From the NCBI GenBank assembly GCA_023386955.1, contig JAEWIS010000038.1, forward strand, positions 1-64,000: a DNA stretch of 64,000 nt. The letters run 5' to 3'. A model generated the notes under the pieces. It saw nothing but the letters and a program-made list of their open reading frames with translations. It had not been told where the DNA came from and ran no database searches. Origin of the DNA: Bacillota bacterium. GTDB taxonomy: Bacteria > Bacillota > Bacilli > Paenibacillales > NBRC-103111. The first letter of the stretch is position 1, and every line of letters begins with the position of its first letter. The position numbers and the translations under genes are program-made. Of the stretch, positions 52,441-61,513 are shown in pieces.

Positions 52441-52469
52441 AAAAAGCCCTCCCGGATTGCCGGGAAGGC
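52441..52469 (-). terminator. Terminator of murA
   Basis: GCCCTCCCGG (52446-52455) pairs with CCGGGAAGGC (52460-52469) with one mismatch; on the minus strand TTTTT follows. Confidence 0.85.
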
Positions 52470-52489
52470 CCACAAATTCACGCGAAAGC

Positions 52490-53776
52490 TTACGCTCTGC
52501 TTACAACAGCTTCAGCGGCAGCATTGCTCAGAAGCTCCACCTTGGCTCCCAGGGTGCGGAACATGCTGATGACATCCGCATAGCCCCGTTCAATATGCTC
52601 AACGCCGGAGATGAAGGTTTTCCCTTCAGCTCCCAGACCTGCCAGAATCAGACATGTGCCGGCACGGACATCCGTGGCATGGACATGACTGCCTGTTAAG
52701 GGCTGCCCGCCCTTAATAAATGCGCTGCCGGAGCGCACCTCAATCTGCGCCCCCATCCTGCGCAGCTGGGGCACATGACTGAAGCGTTCGGGGTAGATTT
52801 TATCCGATACGATGCTTCTTCCTTGGGCAAATAAGAGCAAGGCGGTTAACGGCTGCTGCAAATCGGTGGCAAACAAAGGGTACATGCCGGTCCGCATGCG
52901 GGTAGCCTTCAAAAGTCCTCCACCGTATGCGGTAATGCTGGAATCACGCACCTCCAGCTCCAGACCGACTTCCTTCAGCTTCGCCAGGCATGAGCCAAGA
53001 TGCTCGGGAATAATATCCTCGACGGTAACGGAGCCCCCATTAATCCCGGCGGCCATCAGGAATGCTCCGGCAATCAGCCGATCCGGGATGACGGAATAGG
53101 TGCAGCCGGAGAGTTCCCGAACACCCTCAATGCGGATACAATCCGTGCCTGCACCTACAATTCTGGCACCCATACGGTTCAGCATATTGGCGGTATCCAC
53201 CACCTCCGGGTCCCGCGCTGCATTATGAAGCTCCGTTCTGCCTTCGGCCAGCACAGCAGCCAGCATCGCATTGATGGTGGCGCCGGACGTGATGGTATCG
53301 AAGAAAATGGAGGCTCCCTTCAGTCTGGTTGCCCGGACAACATAATGATCCTCGTTCAATTCGATGGTGGCCCCAAGGGCCTTCAAGGCTTTGAGATGCT
53401 GGTCAATCGGACGGGATACAAAGTTATCCCCGCCGGGATACCCGATGGTGACCTTCCCCGTTTTTGCCAGCAATGCGCCGATAAAATAATAGGAAGCCCG
53501 ATAGGCCGAGGTCCCCTTCCGGTCCAGATCAGAGTGACGCATACCGCTTGCATCTATAAAAATATCGCCGTTCTCCCGGCTTTCCATACGGATGCCGATG
53601 GAGGCTGTTATGCTCTTGATCACTTGCATATCCAAAAGGTAAGGGATTCCTTGCAGAACAACAGGTTCGCCGGACATGCAGGCGGCTGCCAGCAAGGCCA
53701 AGGAGCTGTTCTTGGATCCCTGAATATGTACGGAACCGGACAACGGGCCGGAGGATTCTACTTGTAACCATTTCAT
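52490..53776 (-). CDS. murA: MurA (UDP-GlcNAc 1-carboxyvinyltransferase) with Asp at the Cys position
   Basis: 428 residues. Lys22-Asn23 in QGSKNSSLALL, the catalytic-loop region YPGGDNFVSRPIDQH, TATDLQQPL-like FATDLQQPLTALLLF, and ATDVRAGTCLILAGLGAEG are family landmarks. The residue in the place of catalytic Cys115 (E. coli) is Asp117, as in the fosfomycin-insensitive MurA of Mycobacterium and Chlamydia. First committed step of peptidoglycan synthesis, cytoplasmic. ATG 53776 after AGGAG (11-base gap). May be a second MurA paralogue. Confidence 0.88.
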   Translation of the reverse strand: MKWLQVESSGPLSGSVHIQGSKNSSLALLAAACMSGEPVVLQGIPYLLDMQVIKSITASIGIRMESRENGDIFIDASGMRHSDLDRKGTSAYRASYYFIGALLAKTGKVTIGYPGGDNFVSRPIDQHLKALKALGATIELNEDHYVVRATRLKGASIFFDTITSGATINAMLAAVLAEGRTELHNAARDPEVVDTANMLNRMGARIVGAGTDCIRIEGVRELSGCTYSVIPDRLIAGAFLMAAGINGGSVTVEDIIPEHLGSCLAKLKEVGLELEVRDSSITAYGGGLLKATRMRTGMYPLFATDLQQPLTALLLFAQGRSIVSDKIYPERFSHVPQLRRMGAQIEVRSGSAFIKGGQPLTGSHVHATDVRAGTCLILAGLGAEGKTFISGVEHIERGYADVISMFRTLGAKVELLSNAAAEAVVSRA

Positions 53777-53940
53777 GTGTATGTTAACTCCTGCTCCAGA
53801 ATAGGCCATTATATGTTTTCACATATTTATTTATAACTTTTCACAAGGGCTTCGTCAATGAGCAATAAGCCTATTTTCATGAAAAAGCTGAGAAAAACTC
53901 CTGCCGCTTCCGCTCAGTGCTGGTTTCGGTGCCAATCACC

Positions 53941-54879
53941 CTACTCCATCGTGATCCGGTAAGGGATCCGGTAGGACCAGAAATCCTCGGCTACAAATGC
54001 ATTCGCGAAAATTTCCCGGGCCTCCTGCTGCAGCATTTCCGTTTCCTCTTCCCCATAGCGGGAACTGATATGCGTCATGATCAGCACCTGCGCGCCGGCT
54101 TGAAGTGCGGTTTGGGCAGCATCCTCCGTAGTGGAGTGATGGAACCGCGAGGCCATGTCCGCCTTGGACCGGTCGAAGGTGGCCTCATGAACCAGCACAT
54201 CGGCATTTCTCGCCAATTCGACGGCTGAATCCGTTTTGAGGGTATCCCCCAAAACCGTCACAATCCGGCCTGGTACGGCAGGACCCACCACGTCCGCGCT
54301 GTTTATGACACGGCCATCCTCCAGTGTAACGGACTTACCCTGCTTCAAGGCTCCATACAGCGGCCCGAAGGGGACACCCAGCTCCTTCAGCTTGGCGGCG
54401 TCCAGCTTGCCTTCCTTATCCTTTTCCACAATCCGGTAGCCGAAGCTTTCAATCCGGTGGTTCAAGCGTCTGGCCTCCACCCGGAACATCTCGTCCTCAG
54501 CGATAATCCCTTCTTCCACAATCTCCACGATATCCAGCTCATAGGACAGCTTGGCTTGGCTTAAGGTCAGCACGGTTTCCGTAAATTGCCGGAGCCCTAC
54601 AGGCCCGTACAGGGTAAGTGTTCCTTCCCCTCCCTGATACGAGCGGCTGGTCAGGATACCCGGCAGCCCATATAAATGGTCACCATGGAGATGGGTGATG
54701 AAGATTCTGTCCGTCCGCCCGAGCCGGATCGGGGATTGCAGAATTTGCTGCTGGGTGCCCTCCCCGCAATCGAACAGCCAGAACCCGCCGGTTTCATCCA
54801 GCAGGTTCAGCGCGATGGAGGTCACATTGCGGCGCCGCGAGGGCATTCCTGCCCCGGTGCCCAAAAAAACCAATTCCAT
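53941..54879 (-). CDS. rnz: Ribonuclease Z
   Basis: 312-residue metallo-beta-lactamase-fold endonuclease for tRNA 3' maturation. Starts MELVFLGTGAGMPSRRRN, metal motif THLHGDHLYGLPG, then LVHEATF and TALQAGAQVLIMTHISSRY. Length is typical for the short bacterial form. It lies between murA and metH in the same direction. Confidence 0.94.
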   Translation of the reverse strand: MELVFLGTGAGMPSRRRNVTSIALNLLDETGGFWLFDCGEGTQQQILQSPIRLGRTDRIFITHLHGDHLYGLPGILTSRSYQGGEGTLTLYGPVGLRQFTETVLTLSQAKLSYELDIVEIVEEGIIAEDEMFRVEARRLNHRIESFGYRIVEKDKEGKLDAAKLKELGVPFGPLYGALKQGKSVTLEDGRVINSADVVGPAVPGRIVTVLGDTLKTDSAVELARNADVLVHEATFDRSKADMASRFHHSTTEDAAQTALQAGAQVLIMTHISSRYGEEETEMLQQEAREIFANAFVAEDFWSYRIPYRITME

Positions 54880-54918
54880 ACCCCACAGCTCCGTTCTCGT
54901 TTCCTTTTTAAAAGCAGA

Positions 54919-54946
54919 CTAGGGTGTGTTTGCAAACACGGCCTAG
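54919..54946. repeat. 28-bp imperfect palindrome at metH stop codon
   Basis: CTAGGGTGTGTTTGCAAACA...CGGCCTAG reads nearly the same on both strands (inner GTGTTTGCAAACAC perfect). Its ends match the tips of the element at 16432-16597, and the TAG stop of metH is part of it, as at yfmR. It looks like two element tips joined. Confidence 0.6.
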
Positions 54947-57900
54947 CGCTGCACTTTTTCCACGTTGAAATATTGCGCTTGGGGATGGGAGAACACCATA
55001 GCAGTTACGGATGCCTCGGGGTCCATCATACAGCCCTCCGTAAGCTCCACTCCGATGTCCTCCGGCTTCATCAGCCGGAACAGCTGCTCCTGGTCCTCCA
55101 GGTTGGGGCAGGCGGGATAGCCGAAGGATACCCGGATGCCCTGGTAACGGGCGCCGAAGCGCTGCTTCATGGTCATATCTGCCGGATCGGGGTATCCCCA
55201 CACATCCCGCATCATTTGGTGAATGCGCTCGGCGAAAGCCTCCGCCAGCTCCAGCGCCGTGGCCTGCAAGGCGTGGGAGCGCAGGTAATCCCCGCTTCCC
55301 TTCCATTCTTCGGCCAGCTCCCGGACTCCCCGTCCGGTGGTGACCGTCAGGAAACCCACTGTATCCATTACGCCGCTTTCCACCGGCTTGAGGTAATCGG
55401 CCAGACACAGGTAAGGCTCCACTTCCTGTCTGGGAAATTGGAAGGTTTCCAATATTTTCCCCGTATCCGCAGGATCATATACCAGGATGGTATCGCCGTC
55501 CGATTGCGCCGGGAAAAACCGGTACATCCCCTGGGCCCGGATAATGCCATTTTTGACTGCCTCCTGCAGAATGCCGTCTACTACAGCTTTAATCTCCAGC
55601 GCTTTGGGCTCTCCGTTCTTAAGAGCCTCCTCCACAGAGCCGCGGATACCCAAATGCCGGCCCAGCAGCATTTCGAAGTTGATATACGGCAGCAGATGGG
55701 AGATGGGATAATCCCGCAGCACGTGGCGCTCCAGATCAGGCGGGAGATAAACGGGAAGCTCCCGGTTAATGGTGGTGTTCCGCACACGTACGGCTTGAGG
55801 CAGCTCCTGCTCAATTTTGCCCGCCTCCGCCAATTGGGCTTCCTTCGCTTTACGCAGCTCCTCCGCCAGAATGGCGCGTTCAGCCGAGTCACTAAGCTTG
55901 TTTGCCAGGTCCAGTCCGTCCATGGCATCCTTGGCGTACAATACCATTCCGTCATATTCCGGAGCAATCCGGTTTTTGGTAAATTTCCGGGTCAGAGCGG
56001 CGCCCCCTACCATAATCGGCACATCGATTCCCGCGTTGCGCAAATCCTGGGCTGTGGTCACCATCTGCTGAGCGGATTTCACCAGCAAGCCGGAGAGTCC
56101 GATCACATCAGGCTTTTCCTTCCGGTACGCTTCAATCAGCTGCTCCGGCGGCACCTTGATGCCCAGATTCACAATCTGGTAGCCGTTGTTGGAGAGGATG
56201 ATTTCCACCAGATTTTTGCCAATGTCATGCACGTCACCCTTAACGGTGGCCAGAATAATCTTGCCCTTGACGGCAGATTCGTTCTTTTCCATAAATGGCT
56301 CCAGATACGTAACAGAGGCCTTCATCACCTCTGCACTCTGCAGCACCTCGGCAACGATCAGTTCATTGTTATTGAACAGCCGGCCTACTTCCTCCATCCC
56401 CGCCATCAAGGGGCCGTTAATAATTTCGAGGGGGCTGTAGGTACCCATAGCAATTTCCAAATCGGGCAGCAGCCCTTCCTTGGTGCCTTCCACCACGTAA
56501 GCAGCCAGACGCTCCTCCAACGTCATATTGGAGGATTTGACGGTTTTCTCCACTTTTTTCTCGCGGAAATAAGCCACGAAGGCTGCCAACGTTTCATCGT
56601 TGGTGTTGAAGATCAAGTCCTCCGTCAGCTTCCGTTCCTCCTCGGGGATGGACGGGTAACGCTGCAGCCGCTGGGTGTTCACGATGGCGAAATCCAGGCC
56701 TGCTTTGGTACAGTGATAAAGATAAACGGAGTTCAACACCTCACGGCCGGCAGGAGGAAGGGCGAAGGAAACATTGCTGACGCCCATGATGGTCTTGGTC
56801 TCCGGAAAGGCTGCTTTGATTTTGCGTACCGTCTCAATGGTTTCGCTGGCAGACCCCAGGTATTGGGAGTCTCCGGTTCCCACAGGGAACACCATCGGAT
56901 CGAAAATAATATCCTCCGCGGCGATGCCGTATTTTTGCGTCAACAGCTCATATCCTCGTTTGGCCACCTGGAACCGCTTATCGCTGGATACAGCCTGCCC
57001 GTCCTCATCAATACACATAAACACAAGCGCAGCCCCGTACTGGTGGACCAAAGGAACGATGTTCTCAATACGCTCCTCCCCTTCCTCCAGGTTGACGGAG
57101 TTGATGATGGCTTTGCCTTGGGTATACTTCAGGGCGATCTCTACCGCCGCGGCATTGGTGGTATCAATGACTACTGGCGCCTTTACCTTCTTGACCAGCT
57201 CCTGCATAAAAAGCTCCACATCCGCCACTTCATCCCGCTCGGCATCCTGAAGACTGACATCCACGACATGGGCTCCGCCCTTCACCTGGGCCCGGGCAAT
57301 TTCCGCCGCTTCCTCAAACTTGCCCTCGGCGATCAGCCGCTTAAACTTGGGGGACCCCAGCACATTGGTCCGCTCTCCCACCATGTACGGCCGGTTCTCG
57401 GATTCAATATACACGGTGTCGATACCCGATACCGCGGAAGGATGGGAGCCCTCTTGGGCACGGGGAGCATAACGGGACAATAACTCCGCCATCGCTTTGA
57501 TATGTGCGGGAGTTGTGCCGCAGCAGCCGCCGGCGATATTGATCCACCCTTGCTCGGCAAAACCGGCCATCTTCTTGGCCAGTGTATCCGGGGTTTCATG
57601 GTATTGACCATTTTCGTCAGGAAGCCCTGCGTTGGGATAGCAGCTTACGGAGCAGGAGGCGATTTGTGACAAGGTCCGGATGTGATCCCGCATGAATTCT
57701 GGGCCTGTGGCACAGTTCAAACCGACGGAAACCGGCTTCAGATGCTCCAGCGAAATATAAAAGGACTCGATGGACTGACCGGCCAATGTGGTTCCCATGG
57801 GCTCAATGGTTCCGGAAATCATGATGGGCAGGGTTAACCCCAAATCCTCCATTGCCCGGCGGACGCCGATGCTTCCTGCTTTGACATTCAATGTGTCCTG

Positions 57901-58389
57901 GGAGGTTTCCAGCAGGAGTGCATCCACGCCGCCTTCAATCAAGGCCAGTGCCTGCTCGTAGTAGCTGTCCGTTAACTGGTCGAAGGTAACGCCTCCGGTA
58001 ACCGACAGGGTTTTGGTGGTGGGGCCTAAAGCACCCGCCACATACCGGGGCTGCTCTGCCGTTGTATATTTCTTGGCGGATTGTACAGCAAGCCTTGCCG
58101 CCTCCAGATTCAGCTCCCGCGCCTTGGCCTCCAGACCATATTCAGCCAGAACCACGGAGGTGGAGCCGAAGCTGTTGGTTTCAATGATATCCGCCCCTGC
58201 CTCAAAATAAGCGTCATGGATTTTCGAGATCACATCCGGTCGGGTGACGCATAAATACTCGTTGCACCCCTCCAGATCCTCTCCCCCAAAATCCGCAGCA
58301 GTCAGATCCTCCTGTTGAATCATCGTGCCCATGGCGCCGTCCAAAATCATAATTTTTTTCTTTAATTGTGCTTCAAGCGTTGGTTTCAT
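54943..58389 (-). CDS. metH: Cobalamin-dependent methionine synthase
   Basis: 1148 residues with the full domain order: homocysteine domain (LDGAMGTMIQ; zinc Cys in GLNCATGPE and GGCCGTTP), pterin domain (VGERTNVLGSPKFKRLI), cap plus B12 domain (DVHDIGKNLV, the Asp-X-His-X-X-Gly ligand motif near residue 745), and SAM-activation domain to the end (YRGIRVSFGYPACP-like). ATG 58389; TTG 58395 is better placed behind AAAGGG and is a real alternative. The short leader contains only the terminator of the preceding gene, no visible S-box or B12 riboswitch. Confidence 0.94.
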   Translation of the reverse strand: MKPTLEAQLKKKIMILDGAMGTMIQQEDLTAADFGGEDLEGCNEYLCVTRPDVISKIHDAYFEAGADIIETNSFGSTSVVLAEYGLEAKARELNLEAARLAVQSAKKYTTAEQPRYVAGALGPTTKTLSVTGGVTFDQLTDSYYEQALALIEGGVDALLLETSQDTLNVKAGSIGVRRAMEDLGLTLPIMISGTIEPMGTTLAGQSIESFYISLEHLKPVSVGLNCATGPEFMRDHIRTLSQIASCSVSCYPNAGLPDENGQYHETPDTLAKKMAGFAEQGWINIAGGCCGTTPAHIKAMAELLSRYAPRAQEGSHPSAVSGIDTVYIESENRPYMVGERTNVLGSPKFKRLIAEGKFEEAAEIARAQVKGGAHVVDVSLQDAERDEVADVELFMQELVKKVKAPVVIDTTNAAAVEIALKYTQGKAIINSVNLEEGEERIENIVPLVHQYGAALVFMCIDEDGQAVSSDKRFQVAKRGYELLTQKYGIAAEDIIFDPMVFPVGTGDSQYLGSASETIETVRKIKAAFPETKTIMGVSNVSFALPPAGREVLNSVYLYHCTKAGLDFAIVNTQRLQRYPSIPEEERKLTEDLIFNTNDETLAAFVAYFREKKVEKTVKSSNMTLEERLAAYVVEGTKEGLLPDLEIAMGTYSPLEIINGPLMAGMEEVGRLFNNNELIVAEVLQSAEVMKASVTYLEPFMEKNESAVKGKIILATVKGDVHDIGKNLVEIILSNNGYQIVNLGIKVPPEQLIEAYRKEKPDVIGLSGLLVKSAQQMVTTAQDLRNAGIDVPIMVGGAALTRKFTKNRIAPEYDGMVLYAKDAMDGLDLANKLSDSAERAILAEELRKAKEAQLAEAGKIEQELPQAVRVRNTTINRELPVYLPPDLERHVLRDYPISHLLPYINFEMLLGRHLGIRGSVEEALKNGEPKALEIKAVVDGILQEAVKNGIIRAQGMYRFFPAQSDGDTILVYDPADTGKILETFQFPRQEVEPYLCLADYLKPVESGVMDTVGFLTVTTGRGVRELAEEWKGSGDYLRSHALQATALELAEAFAERIHQMMRDVWGYPDPADMTMKQRFGARYQGIRVSFGYPACPNLEDQEQLFRLMKPEDIGVELTEGCMMDPEASVTAMVFSHPQAQYFNVEKVQR

Positions 58390-58466
58390 AATCAAGAGTC
58401 ATCCCTTTCTCTGCTGCGAAGCCCGGGTTCATCCGGAACCGCCCTTATAAACGGAAATATGTGGTC

Positions 58467-58502
58467 AAAAACGCCAGACTCCCCAGGGGCGGCCGGCGTT
58501 TT
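58467..58502 (-). terminator. Terminator of HAD gene
   Basis: AAAACGCC (58468-58475) pairs with GGCGTTTT (58495-58502) around an inner CCCC/GGGG stem; on the minus strand a T run follows. Confidence 0.75.
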
Positions 58503-58512
58503 GGAATTAAGC

Positions 58513-59313
58513 TTATTTAAGAAGAGAGTCAATAAGAACAATTAATTCTTCCAAATCGGCAACCTCATGGGTAGGCACAATCTCATCGGTGCGGGTAATG
58601 CCGTGACGGTTAATCCACACATTCGGCATACCCACCCGTCCGGAGCCCAGAATATCGGTAGTCAGCTTATCGCCAACCATCAGCCCTTCCGTTGGTTCAA
58701 TGCCCAAAAGCTCTGCCGCATGCCGGAAGATGGATTCCGCCGGTTTGCCCTCCCCGAATACCCCGGAGATAACAATATGGTCAAAATAGCTCTCCAGGTT
58801 GGCAATACCTGCGATTTTCTCCCGTTGGAGATCAGGTGCGCCATTGGTCAGCAGCAGCAGCTTTACTCTTCCCTTCAAGCCGTCCAAAAGCCGGAAGGTT
58901 TCTTCGTATACCAAAGGCCGTTTTCTGCGCTCTACTGGGAAGCGCTCTGCCAGATCCTTGCCCAATGCGGGATCGTCGATACCGATTCCAAATAGGCCCT
59001 TCGTCCAGGCTTCAATCCGGTAGGCGGGAGATTGCTGCTCCAGCTTGCGGAACATTTCATGCTCTCCTTCAGAGAAATGCGCCCAGAAGGCTTCAAACGG
59101 ATTGATGCCGATCATCTTGGTGAAGGGGAAGGTCTCGTAGCTTTCATACAAGGCGCGGGCTTCCTGCCGGACAGAGGCCTCCAGCTCCGAAGCCTGGATA
59201 GCCGGATATTTCTCTGCGGCAGCCATACAGGTTGCGTGAAACGCTTCGTTCACACTGCGGTCATCCCACAGCAGGGTATCATCCAAATCGAACAAAACAG
59301 CTTTTAAGGCCAA
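58513..59313 (-). CDS. HAD-superfamily hydrolase (YjjG-like)
   Basis: 266 residues. HAD motif I VLFDLDDTLL, motif II LLLLTNGAP, Lys in GEGKPAESIF, motif IV LMVGDKLTTDILG. Alpha-helical cap between motifs I and II (C1). TTG 59313 behind AAGGAAG. Similar proteins are nucleotide or small phosphate phosphatases; substrate open. Follows the membrane protein gene by 24 bp. Confidence 0.88.
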   Translation of the reverse strand: MALKAVLFDLDDTLLWDDRSVNEAFHATCMAAAEKYPAIQASELEASVRQEARALYESYETFPFTKMIGINPFEAFWAHFSEGEHEMFRKLEQQSPAYRIEAWTKGLFGIGIDDPALGKDLAERFPVERRKRPLVYEETFRLLDGLKGRVKLLLLTNGAPDLQREKIAGIANLESYFDHIVISGVFGEGKPAESIFRHAAELLGIEPTEGLMVGDKLTTDILGSGRVGMPNVWINRHGITRTDEIVPTHEVADLEELIVLIDSLLK

Positions 59314-59337
59314 TGTCTCTCTTCCTTCCGCTAAAGG

Positions 59338-59862
59338 TTACTTGGTTTCATCCTTGAAGGGAACTCTCTCCCGGATGGCAAACTCACGCAGCTTGGCGTT
59401 CAATTCGTCCATGGGGAAGCGGTGCTGAAGCTTGGTGTAGATATATTTTTTCTTGACGTTCTTCTGTTGGATGATGATATGGCCGTTGTTCATGGTCAGC
59501 TCTTCAATGCTTTCGGAACCGATACGCTTATCCCCGCCAAAACGGCGGACGGTAATGTAGCTTTTGCCGATCCCGATAACCGGTCTGCGGACCAGGTAAA
59601 TCAGTACACCCAGAAGGACATAGCTGATTCCGGTGAACCAGTATATTCCATTCATTGCAACACCGTTCACAGCCGAGGTAATGAGATAGAACAAGCCGAA
59701 TACAGCCAACAGGCTGGCAAACATCCAACTGCGTCCTTTAATAATCACATCGGCATCCTTCTTACGGTTGCTTTCTTCAATTGTGGCTATCCCGCTCTTT
59801 TTGCGGCTGCGGTTTACTGTCTTCTGATTCTTAACGACCATACGTTCCCATTTACGCGACAC
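59338..59862 (-). CDS. Hypothetical membrane protein with PH-like domain
   Basis: 174 residues. Basic N-terminus, two close membrane helices (WMFASLLAVFGLFYLITSAV and IYWFTGISYVLLGVLIYLV), then about 80 cytoplasmic residues of alternating strands (KSYITVRRFGGDKRI, HIIIQQKNVKKKYIYTKL) resembling bacterial PH-like domains. GTG start behind AAGGGG. Likely co-transcribed with the HAD gene. Function unknown. Confidence 0.75.
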   Translation of the reverse strand: MSRKWERMVVKNQKTVNRSRKKSGIATIEESNRKKDADVIIKGRSWMFASLLAVFGLFYLITSAVNGVAMNGIYWFTGISYVLLGVLIYLVRRPVIGIGKSYITVRRFGGDKRIGSESIEELTMNNGHIIIQQKNVKKKYIYTKLQHRFPMDELNAKLREFAIRERVPFKDETK

Positions 59863-59891
59863 GTTGACGACCCCTTCTATTAGTAGAGATG

Positions 59892-60080
59892 TTATGCCTT
59901 ACCGTTGGTTTCTTCATCGCCCGTATATTTGACATACTGCAGTTGATCCCTCATAGACGCTTTGAAGGAATCAATATATTTGCGGCGAAGCTCATTGCGT
60001 TCTTCTAATTCTGCATCCGTTAGTCCTGAGGTTTTGGCCTTGCGGGCCAATTCATTAATCCTCTGGATGAGTTCTTCCAT
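59892..60080 (-). CDS. ynzC: DUF896 protein YnzC
   Basis: 62 residues: helical hairpin LIQRINELARKAKTSGLTDAE followed by ELRRKYIDSFKASMRDQL, the DUF896 hallmark. Shorter than the Bacillus protein (77). CAGGAGGAG ribosome binding site. As in B. subtilis it lies on the yneA side of lexA. Confidence 0.9.
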   Translation of the reverse strand: MEELIQRINELARKAKTSGLTDAELEERNELRRKYIDSFKASMRDQLQYVKYTGDEETNGKA

Positions 60081-60194
60081 GTTTTGCTCCTCCTGTTGAC
60101 CATCTGTTTAAATCGTTGCCCGAATTCCTTCGATACAAGCTTATTTAACTTTGCCATTCCACTCGTGGATTGTCAAGAGTCAGGCAAAAAACAC

Positions 60195-60245
60195 AAAGAA
60201 ACCTTCCCCGGGAGGTGGGAATAACCCCCAACCTCCTTCCGTGAA
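60195..60245 (-). terminator. Terminator of yneA-like gene
   Basis: GGAGGTGGG (60211-60219) pairs with CCCCAACCTCC (near 60226-60236); minus strand followed by a T-rich run. Lies about 40 bp after the stop. Confidence 0.65.
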
Positions 60246-60282
60246 GGCTAATGTAACACTGTGTATGTAACGTTGATTTTCT

Positions 60283-60645
60283 TTATGGAAGAACAAGAAT
60301 TTGGCCTGCCCGGATATCCGAGTTTTTAAGGTTGTTCGTTTTCTTAATTTTGTTGATATACGAACGTACGCTCTCTCCCTCCGGCAGATGGGATGCCGCG
60401 ATCCCCCACAAGGTATCTCCCGGACATACATCTACTGTATAGACGGTTTTAGAGGGCTGCTTAAAGGCAACGGTGTGAACGGTAAGGGAAGCCGCTGTAG
60501 AGGATCTGTAGCCTTGTGAGAGAGCAGGCTCCCCCTCCGCTTCATTCCCCGCATAAGCATGCAATATGGCAACAGACAACACGGACACTATAATCCCGGC
60601 CATCATAATCAATCGTCTCATCAACCGATTCGGACTCATCTTCAT
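60283..60645 (-). CDS. yneA: YneA-like LysM protein (SOS cell-division suppressor candidate)
   Basis: 120 residues: short basic N-terminus, one membrane helix ([19 protein letters not shown]), linker, and a C-terminal LysM-like module ([19 protein letters not shown] ... [24 protein letters not shown]). Architecture and position divergent from lexA are those of YneA, which blocks division during DNA damage. ATG 60645 (or GTG 60648) after GGGAG. SOS boxes lie directly upstream. Confidence 0.87.
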   Translation of the reverse strand: MKMSPNRLMRRLIMMAGIIVSVLSVAILHAYAGNEAEGEPALSQGYRSSTAASLTVHTVAFKQPSKTVYTVDVCPGDTLWGIAASHLPEGESVRSYINKIKKTNNLKNSDIRAGQILVLP

Positions 60646-60658
60646 CACTCATCACTCC

Positions 60659-60755
60659 CAAACATTTGTTCTGGAATCAGAATATCACGAACAAATGTTT
60701 GTGTCAACGAAAAACAAACAAATGTTCGTAAATTATCTATTCGAACTTATGTTTG
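60659..60755. promoter_or_regulatory. Cluster of four LexA (SOS) boxes
   Basis: Matches to CGAACRNRYGTTYG at 60659-60672 (CAAACATTTGTTCT, weakest), 60688-60701 (CGAACAAATGTTTG), 60715-60728 (CAAACAAATGTTCG) and 60742-60755 (CGAACTTATGTTTG), spaced 27-29 bp. A fifth partial site CGAACTCCGGTTCT lies at 60758-60771. Confidence 0.9.
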
Positions 60756-60782
60756 TGCGAACTCCGGTTCTGTGTTATAATT
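60753..60782 (+). promoter_or_regulatory. lexA promoter
   Basis: TTGTGC (60753-60758), 18-bp spacer, TATAAT (60777-60782), 32 bp before the lexA start. The -35 overlaps the last SOS box and the spacer holds the partial fifth site, so autorepression is expected. Confidence 0.75.
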
Positions 60783-60814
60783 TTAATAATTATTTCCATA
60801 CTGGAGTGATCAGA

Positions 60815-61438
60815 ATGAGCAGGATTTCCAATCGGCAGCAAGCGATCCTCGAATTTATCAAGAATGAAGTCCGCGATAAAGGCTATCCCCCCTCCGTACG
60901 TGAGATTGGAGAAGCCGTTGGATTGGCATCCAGCTCTACTGTGCACGGACATCTCGAACGGCTGGAGAAGAAGGGCATGATCCGCCGCGACCCGACCAAA
61001 CCCCGGGCCATTGAGATACTGGGGAGTGAAGATGAAGGTTTGGAGATGTTCTCCCACTCCATCAAGCAGGTTCCGCTGGTGGGCAAGGTCACAGCCGGCG
61101 TTCCCATTACGGCTACAGAGAATATCGAAGGCTACTTCCCGCTACCTGCACATATGGTGCATGACGACCAGGTGTTTATGCTGAGCGTTATGGGCGAAAG
61201 CATGATCGATGCCGGCATCCGCGACGGGGATTTTGTAATCGTCAGGCAGCAGGCCAATGCCCATAACGGGGAAATTGTCGTAGCGATGACCGAAGAGGAT
61301 GAAGCTACCGTCAAGCGCTTCTATAAGGAGAAGGATCATATCCGGCTGCAGCCGGAGAACCCCACCATGGAGCCGATCCGCTTGAAGAATGTTACCATAT
61401 TAGGCAAGGTGATCGGACTCTTCCGGGATATTCATTAA
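60815..61438 (+). CDS. lexA: LexA repressor
   Basis: 207 residues. N-terminal winged helix ([31 protein letters not shown]), autocleavage site Ala94-Gly95 in KVTAGVP, catalytic Ser129 in MGESM and Lys167 in ATVKRF. The frame runs open to 60566, but that part covers the SOS boxes; ATG 60815 behind GGAG starts the conserved protein. Cut upon RecA activation, releasing SOS genes such as the divergent yneA-like gene. Confidence 0.96.
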   Translation: MSRISNRQQAILEFIKNEVRDKGYPPSVREIGEAVGLASSSTVHGHLERLEKKGMIRRDPTKPRAIEILGSEDEGLEMFSHSIKQVPLVGKVTAGVPITATENIEGYFPLPAHMVHDDQVFMLSVMGESMIDAGIRDGDFVIVRQQANAHNGEIVVAMTEEDEATVKRFYKEKDHIRLQPENPTMEPIRLKNVTILGKVIGLFRDIH

Positions 61439-61457
61439 TCCGAACCCAACGCAGCAC

Positions 61458-61490
61458 AGCCGGCTTTCCTGATGGAATTGCCGGCTTTTT
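61458..61490 (+). terminator. Terminator of lexA
   Basis: GCCGGC (61459-61464) pairs with GCCGGC (61480-61485) with flanking pairs, then TTTTT. Confidence 0.85.
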
Positions 61491-61513
61491 CGTCTGCATG
61501 GACAGCCCCTGCT

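Noticed and set aside
54676..57483. 935-codon plus-strand open frame opposite metH
   Set aside because: It is antisense to metH, whose domains and motifs are complete; the His/Gln/Leu-rich translation is the usual mirror of a GC-rich gene.
58390..58512. Possible riboswitch upstream of metH
   Set aside because: Only about 120 bases, mostly occupied by the terminator of the HAD gene; no S-box or B12-box features seen.
60566..60814. In-frame 83-codon extension upstream of lexA
   Set aside because: It covers the SOS boxes and the lexA promoter; the conserved protein and the ribosome binding site point to ATG 60815.
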